64,000 nt of DNA from Pseudotabrizicola sp. (GCF_030684215.1 NZ_JAUXOV010000040.1:48655-112654), one strand, 5' to 3'; positions 20,591-30,749 are shown, counted from the stretch's first letter. Program-made: numbers and translations. Notes: generated from the sequence alone by a model not told the origin.

Positions 20591-20666
20591 TGGTAGGGCC
20601 GGAGGGACTCGAACCCCCAACCAAGGCGTTATGAGCGCCCGGCTCTAACCATTGAGCTACAGCCCC
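20591..20666 (-). tRNA. tRNA with CAU anticodon (probably Ile2, alternatively Met)
   Basis: The 76-nt cloverleaf folds fully: a 7-bp acceptor stem (GGGGCTG with CGGCCCT, using G-U pairs), D arm with GTAGCTCAATGG, anticodon stem GGGCG/CGCCT around CTCATAA, T arm GGTTCGAGTC, discriminator A and an encoded CCA. The anticodon CAT falls at tRNA positions 34-36 (20631-20633). The D-loop form ATGGTTAGAGC resembles the lysidine-modified tRNA-Ile2, but elongator Met cannot be excluded. Confidence 0.93.
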
Positions 20667-20801
20667 GTACCGATGTCTTGCCTAACAGATCACGCGGGCG
20701 GGTCAAGATTGAGCGCGCCAAGATCGGGTTGGTTTGTTGCGCGCGGATTGCGAAACGCGTAAGGGAAGCCCAACAGCGGATTCCCTGAACGGAGACGGGC
20801 G

Positions 20802-21848
20802 ATGACCAAAGGCCACAACGGGTTGACCTATGCCGATGCGGGCGTGGATATTGACGCCGGCAACGCGCTGATCGACCGGATCAAGCCTGCCGCCAAGCGC
20901 ACGATGCGGTCGGGCACCATGGGCGGGCTTGGCGGTTTTGGCGCGTTGTTCGACCTGAAGGGTGCAGGCTATACCGACCCTATTCTGGTGGCGGCGACCG
21001 ATGGCGTGGGCACAAAGCTGCGCATCGCGATTGATACCGGCAATGTTGACACCATCGGCGTGGATCTGGTGGCGATGTGCGTCAACGATCTGGTGTGCCA
21101 AGGCGCAGAGCCGTTGTTCTTCCTTGATTATTTCGCGACGGGCAAGCTGGAACTGGATCAGGCCACCCGTATCATCACCGGCATCGCGGCGGGCTGTGAG
21201 GCCAGTGGCTGCGCGCTGATTGGTGGCGAGACGGCGGAAATGCCCGGCATGTATCACGGTGGCGATTTTGACCTTGCGGGCTTTGCCGTGGGCGCGATGG
21301 AGCGCGGGTCTGACCTGCCTTCAGGCGTGGCTGAGGGCGATGTGCTGCTGGGTCTTGCCTCTGACGGGGTGCATTCCAACGGTTACAGCTTTGTGCGCAA
21401 GGTGGTTGAGCTGTCAGGGCTTGCGTGGGATGCGGCTTCGCCGTTCAGTGAGGGCACATTGGGCGCGGCACTGCTGGCGCCCACACGACTGTATGTAAAG
21501 CAATCGCTTGCAGCCGTGCGGGCCGGGGGCGTTCACGCCTTGGCCCATATCACCGGAGGCGGATTGACAGAGAACCCGCCGCGCGTGATCCCCGATGGGC
21601 TGGCCTGCCAGATTGATCTGGGTGCGTGGACCCTGCCGCCGGTGTTCGACTGGCTGGCGCGGACGGCCAACATGTCTGAGCCAGAACTGCTGAAAACCTT
21701 TAACTGCGGGATCGGCATGATGCTGGTGGTGGCCGAGGACCGGGCCGAGGCAATCGCCGACCTTTTGCGCGCCGAAGGTGAAACGGTTGTCCATATGGGT
21801 CGGGTCGTCAAAGGTGAGGGCGTGATCTACAAGGGCCGCCTGCTGTGA
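20802..21848 (+). CDS. purM: PurM, phosphoribosylformylglycinamidine cyclo-ligase
   Basis: PurM (AIR synthetase) closes the imidazole ring in purine synthesis using ATP. The 348-residue protein shows the family motifs [23 protein letters not shown] near residue 67, [11 protein letters not shown] near residue 143, and [14 protein letters not shown]. It overlaps purN by 4 nt, the conserved purMN pair. I see no recognisable purine riboswitch in the 135-bp leader between the tRNA gene and the start. Confidence 0.97.
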   Translation: MTKGHNGLTYADAGVDIDAGNALIDRIKPAAKRTMRSGTMGGLGGFGALFDLKGAGYTDPILVAATDGVGTKLRIAIDTGNVDTIGVDLVAMCVNDLVCQGAEPLFFLDYFATGKLELDQATRIITGIAAGCEASGCALIGGETAEMPGMYHGGDFDLAGFAVGAMERGSDLPSGVAEGDVLLGLASDGVHSNGYSFVRKVVELSGLAWDAASPFSEGTLGAALLAPTRLYVKQSLAAVRAGGVHALAHITGGGLTENPPRVIPDGLACQIDLGAWTLPPVFDWLARTANMSEPELLKTFNCGIGMMLVVAEDRAEAIADLLRAEGETVVHMGRVVKGEGVIYKGRLL

Positions 21849-22444
21849 CACGCGTTGCCATCCTGATATCCGGGGGTGGCTCGAATATGCTTCGGCTGGT
21901 GCAGGCGATGCACGACGGCGGCTTTGCCACGCCCGTTCTGGTCGCATCCAATGACCTTCAGGCGGCGGGGCTGGCCAAAGCGGCGGCGAATGGCGTGGCG
22001 ACGGCGGCGGTTGATCACCGCTCCTTTGGCCGAGACCGCGCGGCGTTTGAGGCGCAGCTTTTGCAACCTATCCTTGCCGCAAAGCCCGATGTCTTGTGCC
22101 TTGCTGGGTTCATGCGCGTGCTGACCCCCGATTTTGTACGCCAGTTTGAAGGGCGGATGCTGAACATCCACCCGTCATTGTTGCCAAAATACCCCGGCCT
22201 GCACACCCATCAGCGCGCGCTTGACGCGGGCGACGCGCAGGCCGGGTGCAGCGTGCATGAGGTGACGGCAGAACTGGATGCCGGGCCGATCCTTGGGCAG
22301 GCTGTGGTGCCGGTCTTGCCGGGCGACACCGCCGAGACGCTGGCGGCACGGGTGCTTATCCAGGAACACCTGCTTTATCCGCAGGTATTGCGCCGCTTTG
22401 TGGCAGGCGATCGAACCCCCTTGATGCTTGAGGGCTCGGCCTAG
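21845..22444 (+). CDS. purN: PurN, phosphoribosylglycinamide formyltransferase
   Basis: PurN transfers a formyl group from 10-formyltetrahydrofolate to GAR in purine synthesis. The 199-residue protein has the usual length and the conserved SGGGSNM N-terminus, [28 protein letters not shown] with the catalytic His, and [13 protein letters not shown] with the catalytic Asp. It overlaps purM upstream by 4 nt and the convergent Hint-domain gene by 4 nt. Confidence 0.97.
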   Translation: MTRVAILISGGGSNMLRLVQAMHDGGFATPVLVASNDLQAAGLAKAAANGVATAAVDHRSFGRDRAAFEAQLLQPILAAKPDVLCLAGFMRVLTPDFVRQFEGRMLNIHPSLLPKYPGLHTHQRALDAGDAQAGCSVHEVTAELDAGPILGQAVVPVLPGDTAETLAARVLIQEHLLYPQVLRRFVAGDRTPLMLEGSA

Positions 22445-23439
22445 GCCAACACCTGCCGCGCCGTAACGCCGTTCATGACAGGGCGGACAACGCCGCTTCC
22501 TGTGCCACGGACGGGGCAAAGCGATGGGAAAAGCCTGCGGATTTCATCACGGGCAGGCTGATCAAAGGCCAACAGCGACTTGCCACCGGGAAACAGGCTT
22601 TCAGTGGCAGCACCTTCGGCAAAGATCACCTGATGTTCTTCACACAGCAGATGCACATAGGTGATCATCGGTCTGCGCACCCGGCGGATAGTGCGCCCGT
22701 TCACCAGATGCGCCGCTGCCGCAATGGTTTGCGGTTTCCCCATGATCAATTCGGTACGCCAGCCCTCGACCAACATGCGGTGTTGGGGCGACACCAGCAG
22801 CTTTCGGCGGTTGCCAGCCGCCCCGACCTCGAATCTTATCGGGGCCATACGCCCCAACCCACACACCTTGCGCCGTCCGGCCCAGACCACGGGGCTGTAA
22901 CCGTTGTCCATTGTTTGCAGGCGGTCACCGGGCCGGATGCATTCGACCGGAACCTCTCCGCGCGCGGTCCTGATCAGCGTGCCCTCGACAAAACAGGGAA
23001 TGGCTGGAGGATTGGTCGGAAACGAGTCAAACGGCAACCGGGTATTGCGCGGGGGAAATATCCCCGGCCCATATTGAATGGTGCCATCTGTGATCGGTTC
23101 CATCTGAAACACGATCCGCGCCGGGCTGGTAAAGATCTGATGCCCATCAGATCCAGCACGCCCCTGAAACTGGTCGTGCTGGGGGTTCAGGCTGCTGTAA
23201 ATCGGCGGATCGGGCGGGTCATCATCAGGCCAGACGTAGATATCAACGAACTGCCCGTTGCCAAAGCTCGTCTGGCCATTTCCCACCTGTCGCACAACAG
23301 CCCGGTAATAGGTGTTGGCATTGCCCAGCGTTGCTACGCCTGACAAGCTCACAATCATATTGTTTCCGTTCCCTGTAGAGGAGGCGGACCCATAAGTGGC
23401 GATTTGATCGCCGCGCAGAAAGAGTTCGACGTCGGGCAT
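22441..23439 (-). CDS. Hint-domain protein (Hedgehog/intein-like)
   Basis: This protein of about 332 residues has an N-terminal domain of about 150 residues that I do not recognise, followed by a Hint domain. The Hint domain begins at CFVEGTLIRTARGEVPVE with its catalytic Cys and continues through RPGDRLQTMDNG and SPQHRMLVEG. Such proteins are frequent in Rhodobacterales and may self-cleave or anchor to surface structures, but their roles are unproven. A GTG at 23448 is an alternative start; I prefer the ATG at 23439. A TTAAC-N5-GTTAAC site lies 26 bp upstream, hinting at cell-cycle or motility-linked control by CtrA. Confidence 0.85.
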   Translation of the reverse strand: MPDVELFLRGDQIATYGSASSTGNGNNMIVSLSGVATLGNANTYYRAVVRQVGNGQTSFGNGQFVDIYVWPDDDPPDPPIYSSLNPQHDQFQGRAGSDGHQIFTSPARIVFQMEPITDGTIQYGPGIFPPRNTRLPFDSFPTNPPAIPCFVEGTLIRTARGEVPVECIRPGDRLQTMDNGYSPVVWAGRRKVCGLGRMAPIRFEVGAAGNRRKLLVSPQHRMLVEGWRTELIMGKPQTIAAAAHLVNGRTIRRVRRPMITYVHLLCEEHQVIFAEGAATESLFPGGKSLLAFDQPARDEIRRLFPSLCPVRGTGSGVVRPVMNGVTARQVLA

Positions 23440-23464
23440 TTTAGCCACGTTTTTTTTGCTCGAT

Positions 23465-23480
23465 TTAACCTTTAGTTAAC
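23465..23480. promoter_or_regulatory. Putative CtrA-binding site
   Basis: TTAACCTTTAGTTAAC is an exact TTAAC-N5-GTTAAC palindrome-like match to the alphaproteobacterial CtrA site. It lies 26 bp upstream of the Hint gene ATG on the minus strand and 136 bp upstream of rnd on the plus strand, so the Hint gene is the likelier target. Binding is inferred from the motif only. Confidence 0.65.
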
Positions 23481-23615
23481 CACCTTTCGAATCACCTGTC
23501 TTGCGGAAAACTGGGAAACGGGCGTGTCAGGGGCTTTTCAAGGAGAAAGCTGCCGCCTATAGCGAAAGAACACCTGTTGCGGGATGCCCCCGCGGCCCCT
23601 TGAAAGTTGCGACCG

Positions 23616-24773
23616 ATGCGCACCATCACGACGACGACAGATCTCGCCGCATTTTGCGAGGCAGCCAAATCCCAACCATATGTGACTATCGACACCGAGT
23701 TCCTGCGCGAGCGGACCTACTGGTCAAAGTTGTGCTTGATCCAGATGGCGCTTCCCGGCAAGAACGGTGATGCGGTGCTTGTCGATCCGATTGAGGGCGA
23801 GGCGATGAGCATGGAGCCGCTCTATGACCTGTTCCGCCATACCGCGACGGTCAAGGTGTTCCACGCAGCCCGGCAGGATCTGGAGATTTTCTTTGTCGAG
23901 GGCAATGTCTTTCCCGAACCGCTGTTCGACACCCAGATCGCCGCCATGGTCTGCGGCTTTGGCGAGCAAGTCGGGTATGAGACGCTGGTGCGCAAGATTG
24001 CCAAGGAAAATCTGGACAAGACCAGCCGCTTTACCGACTGGTCCCGCCGCCCGCTGACCGATGCGCAAAAGGAATATGCGCTGGCTGATGTCACCCATCT
24101 GCGGGTGATCTACGAATGGCTGGCGGCCCAACTGGCCAAGAACGGCCGGTCGCATTGGGTGGGCGAAGAACTGTCGGTGCTGACCAACCCCGACACCTAC
24201 ACCACCACCCCGGATGAGGCGTGGCTGCGGATCAAGACCCGCACCACCTCGGGCCGGTTTCTGGCTGTGGTCAAAGAGTTGGCGCGCTTCCGTGAGGAGT
24301 ATTCGCAAAAACACAACGTGCCGCGCAGCCGGGTGATGAAGGACGATGCTTTGCTTGAACTGGCCTCAACCCGGCCCACCTCGGTCGAGGAACTGGGTCG
24401 GTCGCGTCTGTTGATGCGCGAAGGCCGCAAGCCAGAGATTGCTGAAGGCATTCTGGCGGCGGTCAATGCCGGGCTTTCGATGAAACCCGAAGACATGCCA
24501 AAGGTTGCGGATGAGCGCGAGCAAATTCAGGTCAACCCGGCGCTGGCCGATCTGCTGCGGGTCTTGCTCAAGGCAAAATCGGAAAGTCTGGGCGTCGCGC
24601 CAAAGCTCATCGCCTCGTCCGCAGACCTTGATGCCATCGCCGCTGGCGGGCGCGAGGTTGAAGCCTTGGGCGGCTGGCGCAAAGAAGCGTTTGGCGATGA
24701 TGCCCTGCGCCTGTGCCGGGGCGAAATCGCCCTGTCGGCCAAGGGCAACGAAGTGCGCGTCGTCCGCCTGTGA
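23616..24773 (+). CDS. rnd: Ribonuclease D
   Basis: RNase D is a 3'-5' exonuclease that trims tRNA precursors. The 385-residue protein shows the DEDD exonuclease motifs DTEFLRERTYWSKL (about residue 28), FHAARQDLEIFF (about residue 84) and YALADVTHLRVIYEWL (about residue 153). An HRDC domain follows; the C-terminal part is longer than the minimal fold, as in E. coli. I prefer the ATG at 23616 over the in-frame TTG at 23607. It is divergent from the Hint gene. Confidence 0.94.
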   Translation: MRTITTTTDLAAFCEAAKSQPYVTIDTEFLRERTYWSKLCLIQMALPGKNGDAVLVDPIEGEAMSMEPLYDLFRHTATVKVFHAARQDLEIFFVEGNVFPEPLFDTQIAAMVCGFGEQVGYETLVRKIAKENLDKTSRFTDWSRRPLTDAQKEYALADVTHLRVIYEWLAAQLAKNGRSHWVGEELSVLTNPDTYTTTPDEAWLRIKTRTTSGRFLAVVKELARFREEYSQKHNVPRSRVMKDDALLELASTRPTSVEELGRSRLLMREGRKPEIAEGILAAVNAGLSMKPEDMPKVADEREQIQVNPALADLLRVLLKAKSESLGVAPKLIASSADLDAIAAGGREVEALGGWRKEAFGDDALRLCRGEIALSAKGNEVRVVRL

Positions 24774-24775
24774 TC

Positions 24776-25231
24776 TTACCGGCGGGTGGTGCGGGCTGAC
24801 CGCTCTCCCTGAACGGTTATGCGCGAGATATCCTCTAGCCTGCGCGGGGAGACGGTCATTGCGGCCGTAACCTCGCGCGAACGCACGGTGCCGACAGCCG
24901 TTTGCGTGACCGGGGGGAGGGTGCGGAAATCTAGCACCAGATGTGTGGGGTCATCGCCTTTGACCTCAACCAGCTCAACCTGCCACCAGCCTTGGGTTTC
25001 CATAACCCCGGTGGCCCGCACGATAGCCCCGCCGGAATAAGGCTCGATGGTCAGTGACACCACATCGGCCACTAACAGCCTAGGATCGCGCTTTTCTTGC
25101 AGCGGTGAGATGGTTTCCACCCGCTCTGACCGACCAAACCAGTTGAACGGGTTAAGCCGCGAGTCGCGCACCGGCCCACAAGAGGTCAGAACCAGAACGG
25201 CAACAAGGGCAGCGGTCACAGGGCGTTTCAT
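24776..25231 (-). CDS. Small predicted lipoprotein
   Basis: This protein of about 151 residues begins with a lipoprotein signal (MKRPVTAALVAVLVLTSCG) whose lipobox LTSC predicts lipidation and membrane anchoring. The mature part contains a hydrophilic beta-rich region with no motif I recognise; homologues are common in Rhodobacteraceae as hypothetical proteins. I chose the ATG at 25231 because the signal starts there; 25243 is a close alternative. It converges on rnd with a 2-bp gap and is divergent from sufE. Confidence 0.8.
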   Translation of the reverse strand: MKRPVTAALVAVLVLTSCGPVRDSRLNPFNWFGRSERVETISPLQEKRDPRLLVADVVSLTIEPYSGGAIVRATGVMETQGWWQVELVEVKGDDPTHLVLDFRTLPPVTQTAVGTVRSREVTAAMTVSPRRLEDISRITVQGERSARTTRR

Positions 25232-25366
25232 TGGTCCATCCATCTTCGCTTTGATATTGGGTAGCCGATGCGTCGGCTTTTGAAAAGGGCGGGTGTTGAT
25301 TTCGGGCAAAGGGGCTGGACGTATGCAGGGTCGGGCATTACCTCACAATGCAAAGGAGCCCCGATT

Positions 25367-25774
25367 ATGGCCACCCCCGCGTTTGAAGATATTGCCGAGA
25401 CCTTCGATTTTCTGGACGATTGGGAAGACCGCTATCGTCATGTGATCGAATTGGGCAAAGCCATGCCGCCCTTGGCCGACGAATTCAAGGTGCCTGCACT
25501 GAAAGTCGATGGCTGCGCCAGTCAGGTCTGGCTGCGCCCGGTCGTGGCAGACGGCCAGTTTGATTTTCAGGGGGACAGTGATGCGATGATCGTGCGCGGG
25601 CTGATCGCTATTCTGCACGCGCTCTATTCCGGCGTGCCGGTCGATCAGATCGCCGCCGTGGATGCGCCCGCCGAATTGGGGCGCTTGGGGCTGAACGACC
25701 ATTTGTCGGCGCAGCGGTCAAACGGGGTGCGGGCGATGGTGGACCGTATCCGGTCCGTCGCGGTGTCTGCCTAG
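25367..25774 (+). CDS. sufE: SufE family sulfur acceptor
   Basis: SufE accepts persulfide sulfur from the cysteine desulfurase SufS and passes it to the Fe-S scaffold. The 135-residue protein has the full family length and the acceptor cysteine at Cys50 in KVDGCASQVW, matching Cys51 of E. coli SufE. I chose the ATG at 25367 because AAAGGAG lies 9 nt upstream. The suf operon itself is not in this window. It ends 6 bp from the convergent pepP. Confidence 0.95.
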   Translation: MATPAFEDIAETFDFLDDWEDRYRHVIELGKAMPPLADEFKVPALKVDGCASQVWLRPVVADGQFDFQGDSDAMIVRGLIAILHALYSGVPVDQIAAVDAPAELGRLGLNDHLSAQRSNGVRAMVDRIRSVAVSA

Positions 25775-25780
25775 CCGTTG

Positions 25781-27574
25781 TCAGAGCGGCGCGCAGGCCG
25801 CCGTCAGCCACTCCAGCGTGCCCCCGCCGACCCGCGGTCCGATCTTTGCCAGCACCTCGGCGTGATACGCGTCAAGCCACTCCCGCTCGGCGGGGGCCAG
25901 CATGGCCGTCACGATAAGCCGACGGTCCAGCGGCACAAAGGTCAGCGTTTCAAAGCTGTACTGCGCACGGTTGTCGCCCAGATCAGGCGCGACCTGCACC
26001 ACGATCAGGTTCTCCAGCCGGATTCCAAACGCGCCCTCGCGGTAATAGCCAGGTTCGTTCGACAAGATCATGCCGGGTTCCAGCGGCACCTCTGACAGTC
26101 GGCTGATCCGCTGCGGCCCCTCATGCACGCTTAGAAACGCCCCTACACCATGCCCGGTGCCGTGGTCAAAATCCTGCCCAGCGACCCAAAGCGCCACCCG
26201 CGCCAGCGGGTCCAGATCGCGCCCCGAAACCCCTTTGGGAAAGCGTGCGCGCGAAATGGCAACCATGCCTTGCAACACACGGGTATAGCAGGCCCGCGCA
26301 TCCGCGCCCGGATCGCCCATGGCAACCGTGCGGGTGATGTCGGTGGTGCCGTCACGATATTGCGCGCCCGAATCCACCAGCAGCAGCTCATTGTTCTGCA
26401 CCGGCCGGTTCGTCTCACGCGTTACGCGGTAATGCATGATCGCCCCATTTGGCCCCGCGCCGCAGATGGTATCAAAGCTGATATCATGCAGCGCATTGGT
26501 GGCGCGGCGGAACCCTTCCAGCGCTGTGACCACATCAATCTCGGTCAGCGTGCTCTGCGGTTGACTTTCAAGCCATGCGAGTAACTCCACCACCGCCGCG
26601 CCGTCCCGCAAATGGGCCGCGCGCATCCCCTCAATCTCGGCTGAGGTCTTGCGGGCCTTTGGCAGGCGGCAAGGATCTTCGCCCCATGCGACCGCGATTC
26701 CCGCCTCGGTCAGCGCGTCACTGACCGCCAGAGGCGCGCTTGCCCTGTCCACCCGCACCGGACCGGACAGGCTGCGCAACGCGGATACAAAGGCCTCAGG
26801 CGGGCGCAGGCTGACCTGTGGGCCCATATGGGCGTGCGTGGCATCATCCAGCTTGGCCGGATCGGCGAACAGGGTCAAGCGCGCATCATCGTGCAGAATG
26901 GCAAAGCCATGCAGAACCGGATTCTTGGGTACATCGGCGCCACGGATATTCAACAGCCAGCAGATCGAGTCGGGCAAGGTGATCACCGCCGCCCGCTGAC
27001 CGGCCTTGCGCAAGCCCTCGGCCAGCCGGGCGCGTTTGTCGGCGCTGCTATCGCCCGCCAGAGCATCAGGATGCACAAACGCCAAGCCGCAAGGGGGTGG
27101 GGGCTGGTCGGGCCAGATCGCATCGACCAGATTTTCTGTGGCGCGCAAACCCAGCCCCGCAGGCTCCAGCACCGCCCGCAGCGCCGCAATGTCATCGGCA
27201 GTATGCAGCCAGGGGTCAAACCCGACCTCGCCCGCGCTCAGATGCTCGGTGATCCAGTCGCCGGGCTTTATCTCGGGCCAAGGCACGGGCGTGAAATGCC
27301 CAAGATCGACCTGCGCCTTGACCTGCACCCGGTAGCGCCCGTCGATGAACACACCCGCCACATCGCGCAAAATCACAGCAAAACCCGCGGACCCTGTAAA
27401 TCCGGTCAGCCATTGCAACCGCTCGTCGCGCGCGGCCACATATTCCCCCTGATGCGCATCAGCGCGCGGCACGATGAACCCGGCCAAGCCCTCACGTGCC
27501 AAAACCTCACGCAGGGCCACCAGACGGGGCGGCCCCTGTTCTGGCGTGGCATGGTTGTCAAAGCTCTGGAACAT
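25781..27574 (-). CDS. pepP: Aminopeptidase P family protein (Xaa-Pro aminopeptidase)
   Basis: This 597-residue enzyme removes N-terminal residues before proline. It has the eukaryote-like three-domain layout: two creatinase N-terminal domains (about residues 1-300) and an M24 catalytic domain. Metal ligands are visible in LLVDSGAQYRDGTTDITRT, in GHGVGAFLSVHEGPQ and in EPGYYREGAFGIRLEN. I chose the second ATG (27574) because AAGGTGA stands 5 nt before it; the ATG at 27583 has no spacing to that site. A family-specific repeat lies just upstream. Confidence 0.93.
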   Translation of the reverse strand: MFQSFDNHATPEQGPPRLVALREVLAREGLAGFIVPRADAHQGEYVAARDERLQWLTGFTGSAGFAVILRDVAGVFIDGRYRVQVKAQVDLGHFTPVPWPEIKPGDWITEHLSAGEVGFDPWLHTADDIAALRAVLEPAGLGLRATENLVDAIWPDQPPPPCGLAFVHPDALAGDSSADKRARLAEGLRKAGQRAAVITLPDSICWLLNIRGADVPKNPVLHGFAILHDDARLTLFADPAKLDDATHAHMGPQVSLRPPEAFVSALRSLSGPVRVDRASAPLAVSDALTEAGIAVAWGEDPCRLPKARKTSAEIEGMRAAHLRDGAAVVELLAWLESQPQSTLTEIDVVTALEGFRRATNALHDISFDTICGAGPNGAIMHYRVTRETNRPVQNNELLLVDSGAQYRDGTTDITRTVAMGDPGADARACYTRVLQGMVAISRARFPKGVSGRDLDPLARVALWVAGQDFDHGTGHGVGAFLSVHEGPQRISRLSEVPLEPGMILSNEPGYYREGAFGIRLENLIVVQVAPDLGDNRAQYSFETLTFVPLDRRLIVTAMLAPAEREWLDAYHAEVLAKIGPRVGGGTLEWLTAACAPL

Positions 27575-27592
27575 AGCATTCACCTTGGTTCA

Positions 27593-27635
27593 AATACTCC
27601 GGGGGTGAGGCCAAAGGCCGAGGGGGCAGCGCCCC
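27593..27635. repeat. GC-rich palindromic intergenic element upstream of pepP
   Basis: This segment between cobT and pepP holds two small inverted repeats (GGCC-AAA-GGCC, and GGGGGC-AGC-GCCCC) and ends, read toward pepP, in CCCCCGGAGTATT. I recall very similar GC-rich elements ending in CCGGAGTATT near gene starts in many Rhodobacteraceae genomes. That comparison is from memory and not demonstrated within this window. Confidence 0.45.
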
Positions 27636-27665
27636 ATTTGCCCCGCCCGGAGGGCAGCGGCACCC

Positions 27666-29540
27666 TCATCCCGCGCGCCGCATCCCCATCACTCGGGCAC
27701 GTTTGCGCGGATCGGTGTCGAACAACCCCGCCAGTTGCTCGGTCATCGCCCCGGCCAACTGCTCCACATCGGTGATCGTCACCGCACGGTTGTAATAACG
27801 GGTCACGTCGTGGCCGATGCCAATGGCGATCAGCTCGACCGCCTTTTTGCGCTCCACCATCGCGATCACATCACGCAGGTGTTTTTCCAGAAAATTCGCA
27901 GGGTTGACCGACAGGGTGCTGTCATCCACAGGGGCGCCGTCTGAAATCACCATCAGGATCTTGCGCGCCTCGGGTCTGGCCGCAGCCCGGCGGTGCGCCC
28001 ATTCCAGTGCCTCACCGTCGATGTTTTCCTTCAGCAGCCCCTCTTTCATCATCAGCCCCAGATTTGGCCGGGTGCGCCGCCACGGGGCATCGGCGCCTTT
28101 GTAGATGATGTGGCGCAGGTCGTTCAACCGCCCCGGTTGCTGCGGGCGGCCTTGGGCCAGCCAGCGCTCGCGGCTTTGCCCACCCTTCCAAGCGCGGGTT
28201 GTAAAGCCAAGGATCTCGACCTTGACCGAGCAGCGTTCCAGCGTGCGCGCCAGCACATCAGCGCAGATTGCGGCAATGCTGATCGGCCGTCCGCGCATCG
28301 AGCCGGAGTTATCGAGCAATATGGTCACACAGGTGTCGCGGAACTCGGTGTCCTTTTCCTGCTTGAAAGACAAGGGCGTGGTCGGGTTGGCCACCACGCG
28401 CGCAAGGCGGCCCGCATCCAGCGTGCCTTCCTCAAGGTCGAAATCCCAGCTGCGGTTCTGTTGCGCTTGAAGGCGGCGTTGCAGCTTGTTGGCCAAGCGG
28501 CTGACAGCGCCTTTAAGCGGTTCAAGCTGCTGGTCCAGATACGCGCGCAAGCGCTCCAGTTCAGCTGGTTCGGCCAGATCTTCGGCGCGGATTTCTTCAT
28601 CGAATTCAGTGGTGTAAACGATGTAATTCGGGTCAGCCGAGGAATGCGGGGCAGGCGGTGGCGGCTCCAGCGGGGCTTCGCCCTCGGGCAGTTCGGCCTC
28701 GTCGCCCTGTTCCATATCGGCGCTGTCTTCCATCGAGACCTGCGCCTGAGACTGGTCTTGCTGGTCTTCCTGACTGCGCTCGGGGCTGGCCTCGGATTCG
28801 TCTTGCTCCGACTGCTCGTCGCCCTGGCTTTCGGGGCTGTCCTCGTCTTCCTGCGCCTCGTCATCGGCTTGGTCATCGTCAGGCGCGTCGGGATCGTCGC
28901 CCAGTTGATCGCCGTAGCCAAGGTCTGAAATCACCTTGCGCGCAAGGCGGGCAAAGGCGGCCTGATCGAACAGCACATGGTCGATGTTGTCCAGCGTGCC
29001 ACTGGCCTGTTCCTCGATAAACCCGCGCCACAGGTTCATGACATTGGCTGCACCCGGCGGCAAATCACGCCCGGTCGCCAGATGGCGCACCAGATAGCCC
29101 GCAGCCACCGACAGCGGCGCGTCCTGACTGTTGGTGATCTGGCCATAGCCCTTTCGGTCGGCTTCATGCGCGATTTTGGCGTCGATATTGCCAGCGGTCC
29201 CCGGCATGGCGCGCGCGCCCACTGCCTCGCAGCGCGCGGTCTCCATCGCGTCATAGATGTCGCGCGCCAGCTGCCCAGAGGGCGCATAGCGGGCCGACAC
29301 GCCCTCATCATGGAACTTGCGGCGCAGTGCAAAGGCGTCGGCGGTGCCACGGGCCAGCAGAACCTCGTCGCGTGTCATGCGGCGGCTGACCTGCGGCAGA
29401 CGAACGCCGTCGCGGTTCATGCCCGGCGGGTCCACCGAATAGGTGACGGTCATCTCCGGGTCGTCAGCCATGACCTTCGTGGCCTCGGCCAGAGCCTTTT
29501 TGAACGGATCTGCTGGGTTGTCGGTGGGTTTGGTCATCAT
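27666..29540 (-). CDS. cobT: Cobaltochelatase subunit CobT
   Basis: CobT and CobS form the AAA+ partner of CobN that drives ATP-dependent cobalt insertion into hydrogenobyrinic acid diamide in aerobic cobalamin synthesis. The protein, 624 residues from the first of two adjacent ATGs, has an N-terminal CobT domain, a very acidic and Gln-rich middle (about residues 200-300) and a C-terminal von Willebrand A domain with the MIDAS motif DNSGSMRG near residue 410. A longer upstream frame would start inside an inverted repeat and is unlikely. CobS lies directly upstream on the same strand; cobN is not in the window. Confidence 0.94.
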   Translation of the reverse strand: MMTKPTDNPADPFKKALAEATKVMADDPEMTVTYSVDPPGMNRDGVRLPQVSRRMTRDEVLLARGTADAFALRRKFHDEGVSARYAPSGQLARDIYDAMETARCEAVGARAMPGTAGNIDAKIAHEADRKGYGQITNSQDAPLSVAAGYLVRHLATGRDLPPGAANVMNLWRGFIEEQASGTLDNIDHVLFDQAAFARLARKVISDLGYGDQLGDDPDAPDDDQADDEAQEDEDSPESQGDEQSEQDESEASPERSQEDQQDQSQAQVSMEDSADMEQGDEAELPEGEAPLEPPPPAPHSSADPNYIVYTTEFDEEIRAEDLAEPAELERLRAYLDQQLEPLKGAVSRLANKLQRRLQAQQNRSWDFDLEEGTLDAGRLARVVANPTTPLSFKQEKDTEFRDTCVTILLDNSGSMRGRPISIAAICADVLARTLERCSVKVEILGFTTRAWKGGQSRERWLAQGRPQQPGRLNDLRHIIYKGADAPWRRTRPNLGLMMKEGLLKENIDGEALEWAHRRAAARPEARKILMVISDGAPVDDSTLSVNPANFLEKHLRDVIAMVERKKAVELIAIGIGHDVTRYYNRAVTITDVEQLAGAMTEQLAGLFDTDPRKRARVMGMRRAG

Positions 29541-29547
29541 ACGCCCC

Positions 29548-29604
29548 GGTAGGGCGGGGTTCACCCCGCCGATGTGGCACAGGCGGGGTGAACCCCGCCC
29601 TACC
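29548..29604. repeat. Perfect 23-bp inverted repeat between cobS and cobT
   Basis: Arms at 29548-29570 and 29582-29604 are perfect complements of 23 bp with an 11-nt spacer, and fill almost the whole cobS-cobT gap. Each arm is itself a smaller hairpin (GGCGGGG-TTCA-CCCCGCC). A near-identical element sits at 42054-42117, so this is a dispersed palindromic family, similar in style to REP/BIME units. It may shape mRNA decay between the two genes. Confidence 0.85.
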
Positions 29605-29607
29605 GAC

Positions 29608-30582
29608 TTATTTCATCGCCATGGAGGCGGCTGATTCCGGCAGTTCCTCGGCAAAGCAGCGCTGATAGAACTCTGCCACCGTCTGCCGTTCCAACTCGTC
29701 ACATTTGTTCAGGAACGTCAGCCGGAACGCGTAGCCCACGTTGCGGAAAATCTCGGCGTTTTGTGCCCAATTCAGCACTGTGCGCGGTGACATGACGGTG
29801 GACAGGTCGCCATTCATGAACGCGGTCCGGGTCAGATCGGCCACAGTCACCATCTGGCTGATCTTTTTGCGCCCGGCTTCGGTGTTGTAATGCGGCGATT
29901 TGGCCAGCACGATGGCCGCCTCGGCATCGTGGGACAGATAGTTGAGCGTGGCCACAAGGCTCCAGCGGTCCATCTGGGCCTGGTTGATCTGCTGGGTGCC
30001 GTGATACAGCCCGGTCGTATCGCCAAGGCCCACAGTGTTTGCGGTGGCAAACAGGCGGAAATATGGGTTCGGAGTGATAATCTCGTTCTGGTCCAGCAAG
30101 GTCAACTTGCCATCGGTTTCCAGCACACGCTGGATTACGAACATCACATCCGCCCGGCCTGCGTCGTATTCGTCGAACACAATCGCCACCGTGTTGCGCA
30201 AGGCCCATGGCAGAATGCCTTCGTGGAACTCGGTCACCTGCTTGCCGTCGCGCAGCTTGATCGCATCCTTGCCGATCAGGTCGATCCGGCTGATGTGGGA
30301 ATCGAGGTTCACCCGCACGCAGGGCCAGTTCAGCCGCGCGGCCACCTGTTCGATATGCGTCGATTTTCCCGTGCCGTGATAGCCTTGGATCATTACCCGG
30401 CGGTTATAGGCAAAGCCCGCCAGAATCGCCAAAGTGGTATCGGGATCGAACTTATAGGTGGTGTCGATTTCCGGCACGCGGTCGGTGCGGTCGGCAAAAC
30501 CCTTGACCTTCATGTCGGTGTCGATGCCGAACACCTCACGAACAGAAATTTCCTCGGTTGGTTTCATCGCGTGATCCAGCAT
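29608..30582 (-). CDS. cobS: Cobaltochelatase AAA+ subunit CobS
   Basis: CobS is the AAA+ ATPase of the aerobic cobalt chelatase. The protein of about 324 residues has Walker A in [15 protein letters not shown] (about residue 80), Walker B in [11 protein letters not shown], and the sensor-like [18 protein letters not shown]. The N-terminus [17 protein letters not shown] is the family signature. I chose the ATG at 30582; the ATG at 30567 (MKPTEE) is equally plausible, and the long upstream extension of this frame is not family-like. It is separated from cobT only by a 57-bp inverted repeat. Confidence 0.95.
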   Translation of the reverse strand: MLDHAMKPTEEISVREVFGIDTDMKVKGFADRTDRVPEIDTTYKFDPDTTLAILAGFAYNRRVMIQGYHGTGKSTHIEQVAARLNWPCVRVNLDSHISRIDLIGKDAIKLRDGKQVTEFHEGILPWALRNTVAIVFDEYDAGRADVMFVIQRVLETDGKLTLLDQNEIITPNPYFRLFATANTVGLGDTTGLYHGTQQINQAQMDRWSLVATLNYLSHDAEAAIVLAKSPHYNTEAGRKKISQMVTVADLTRTAFMNGDLSTVMSPRTVLNWAQNAEIFRNVGYAFRLTFLNKCDELERQTVAEFYQRCFAEELPESAASMAMK

Positions 30583-30749
30583 CCTGCTTCGCCTTGTTTC
30601 GGTCGTTTGGTCAAATCTTGTGGAGTTGTGGAACATAACACAGAGGGGTTCAAGGGGAAGGGCACCAGTTCCCGTTTGCGTGAGGCCGAAACCTTTGTCC
30701 CCAATGCCGCGTATAGACAGCATAGAGTTCGCATATGATGGAGGCGACG

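Noticed and set aside
20667..20801. Possible purine riboswitch before purM
   Set aside because: None of the conserved junction bases of known purine riboswitches was found.
27593..29604. CRISPR-like repeats
   Set aside because: The repeats are inverted, single units and not regularly spaced direct repeats; no cas genes are present.
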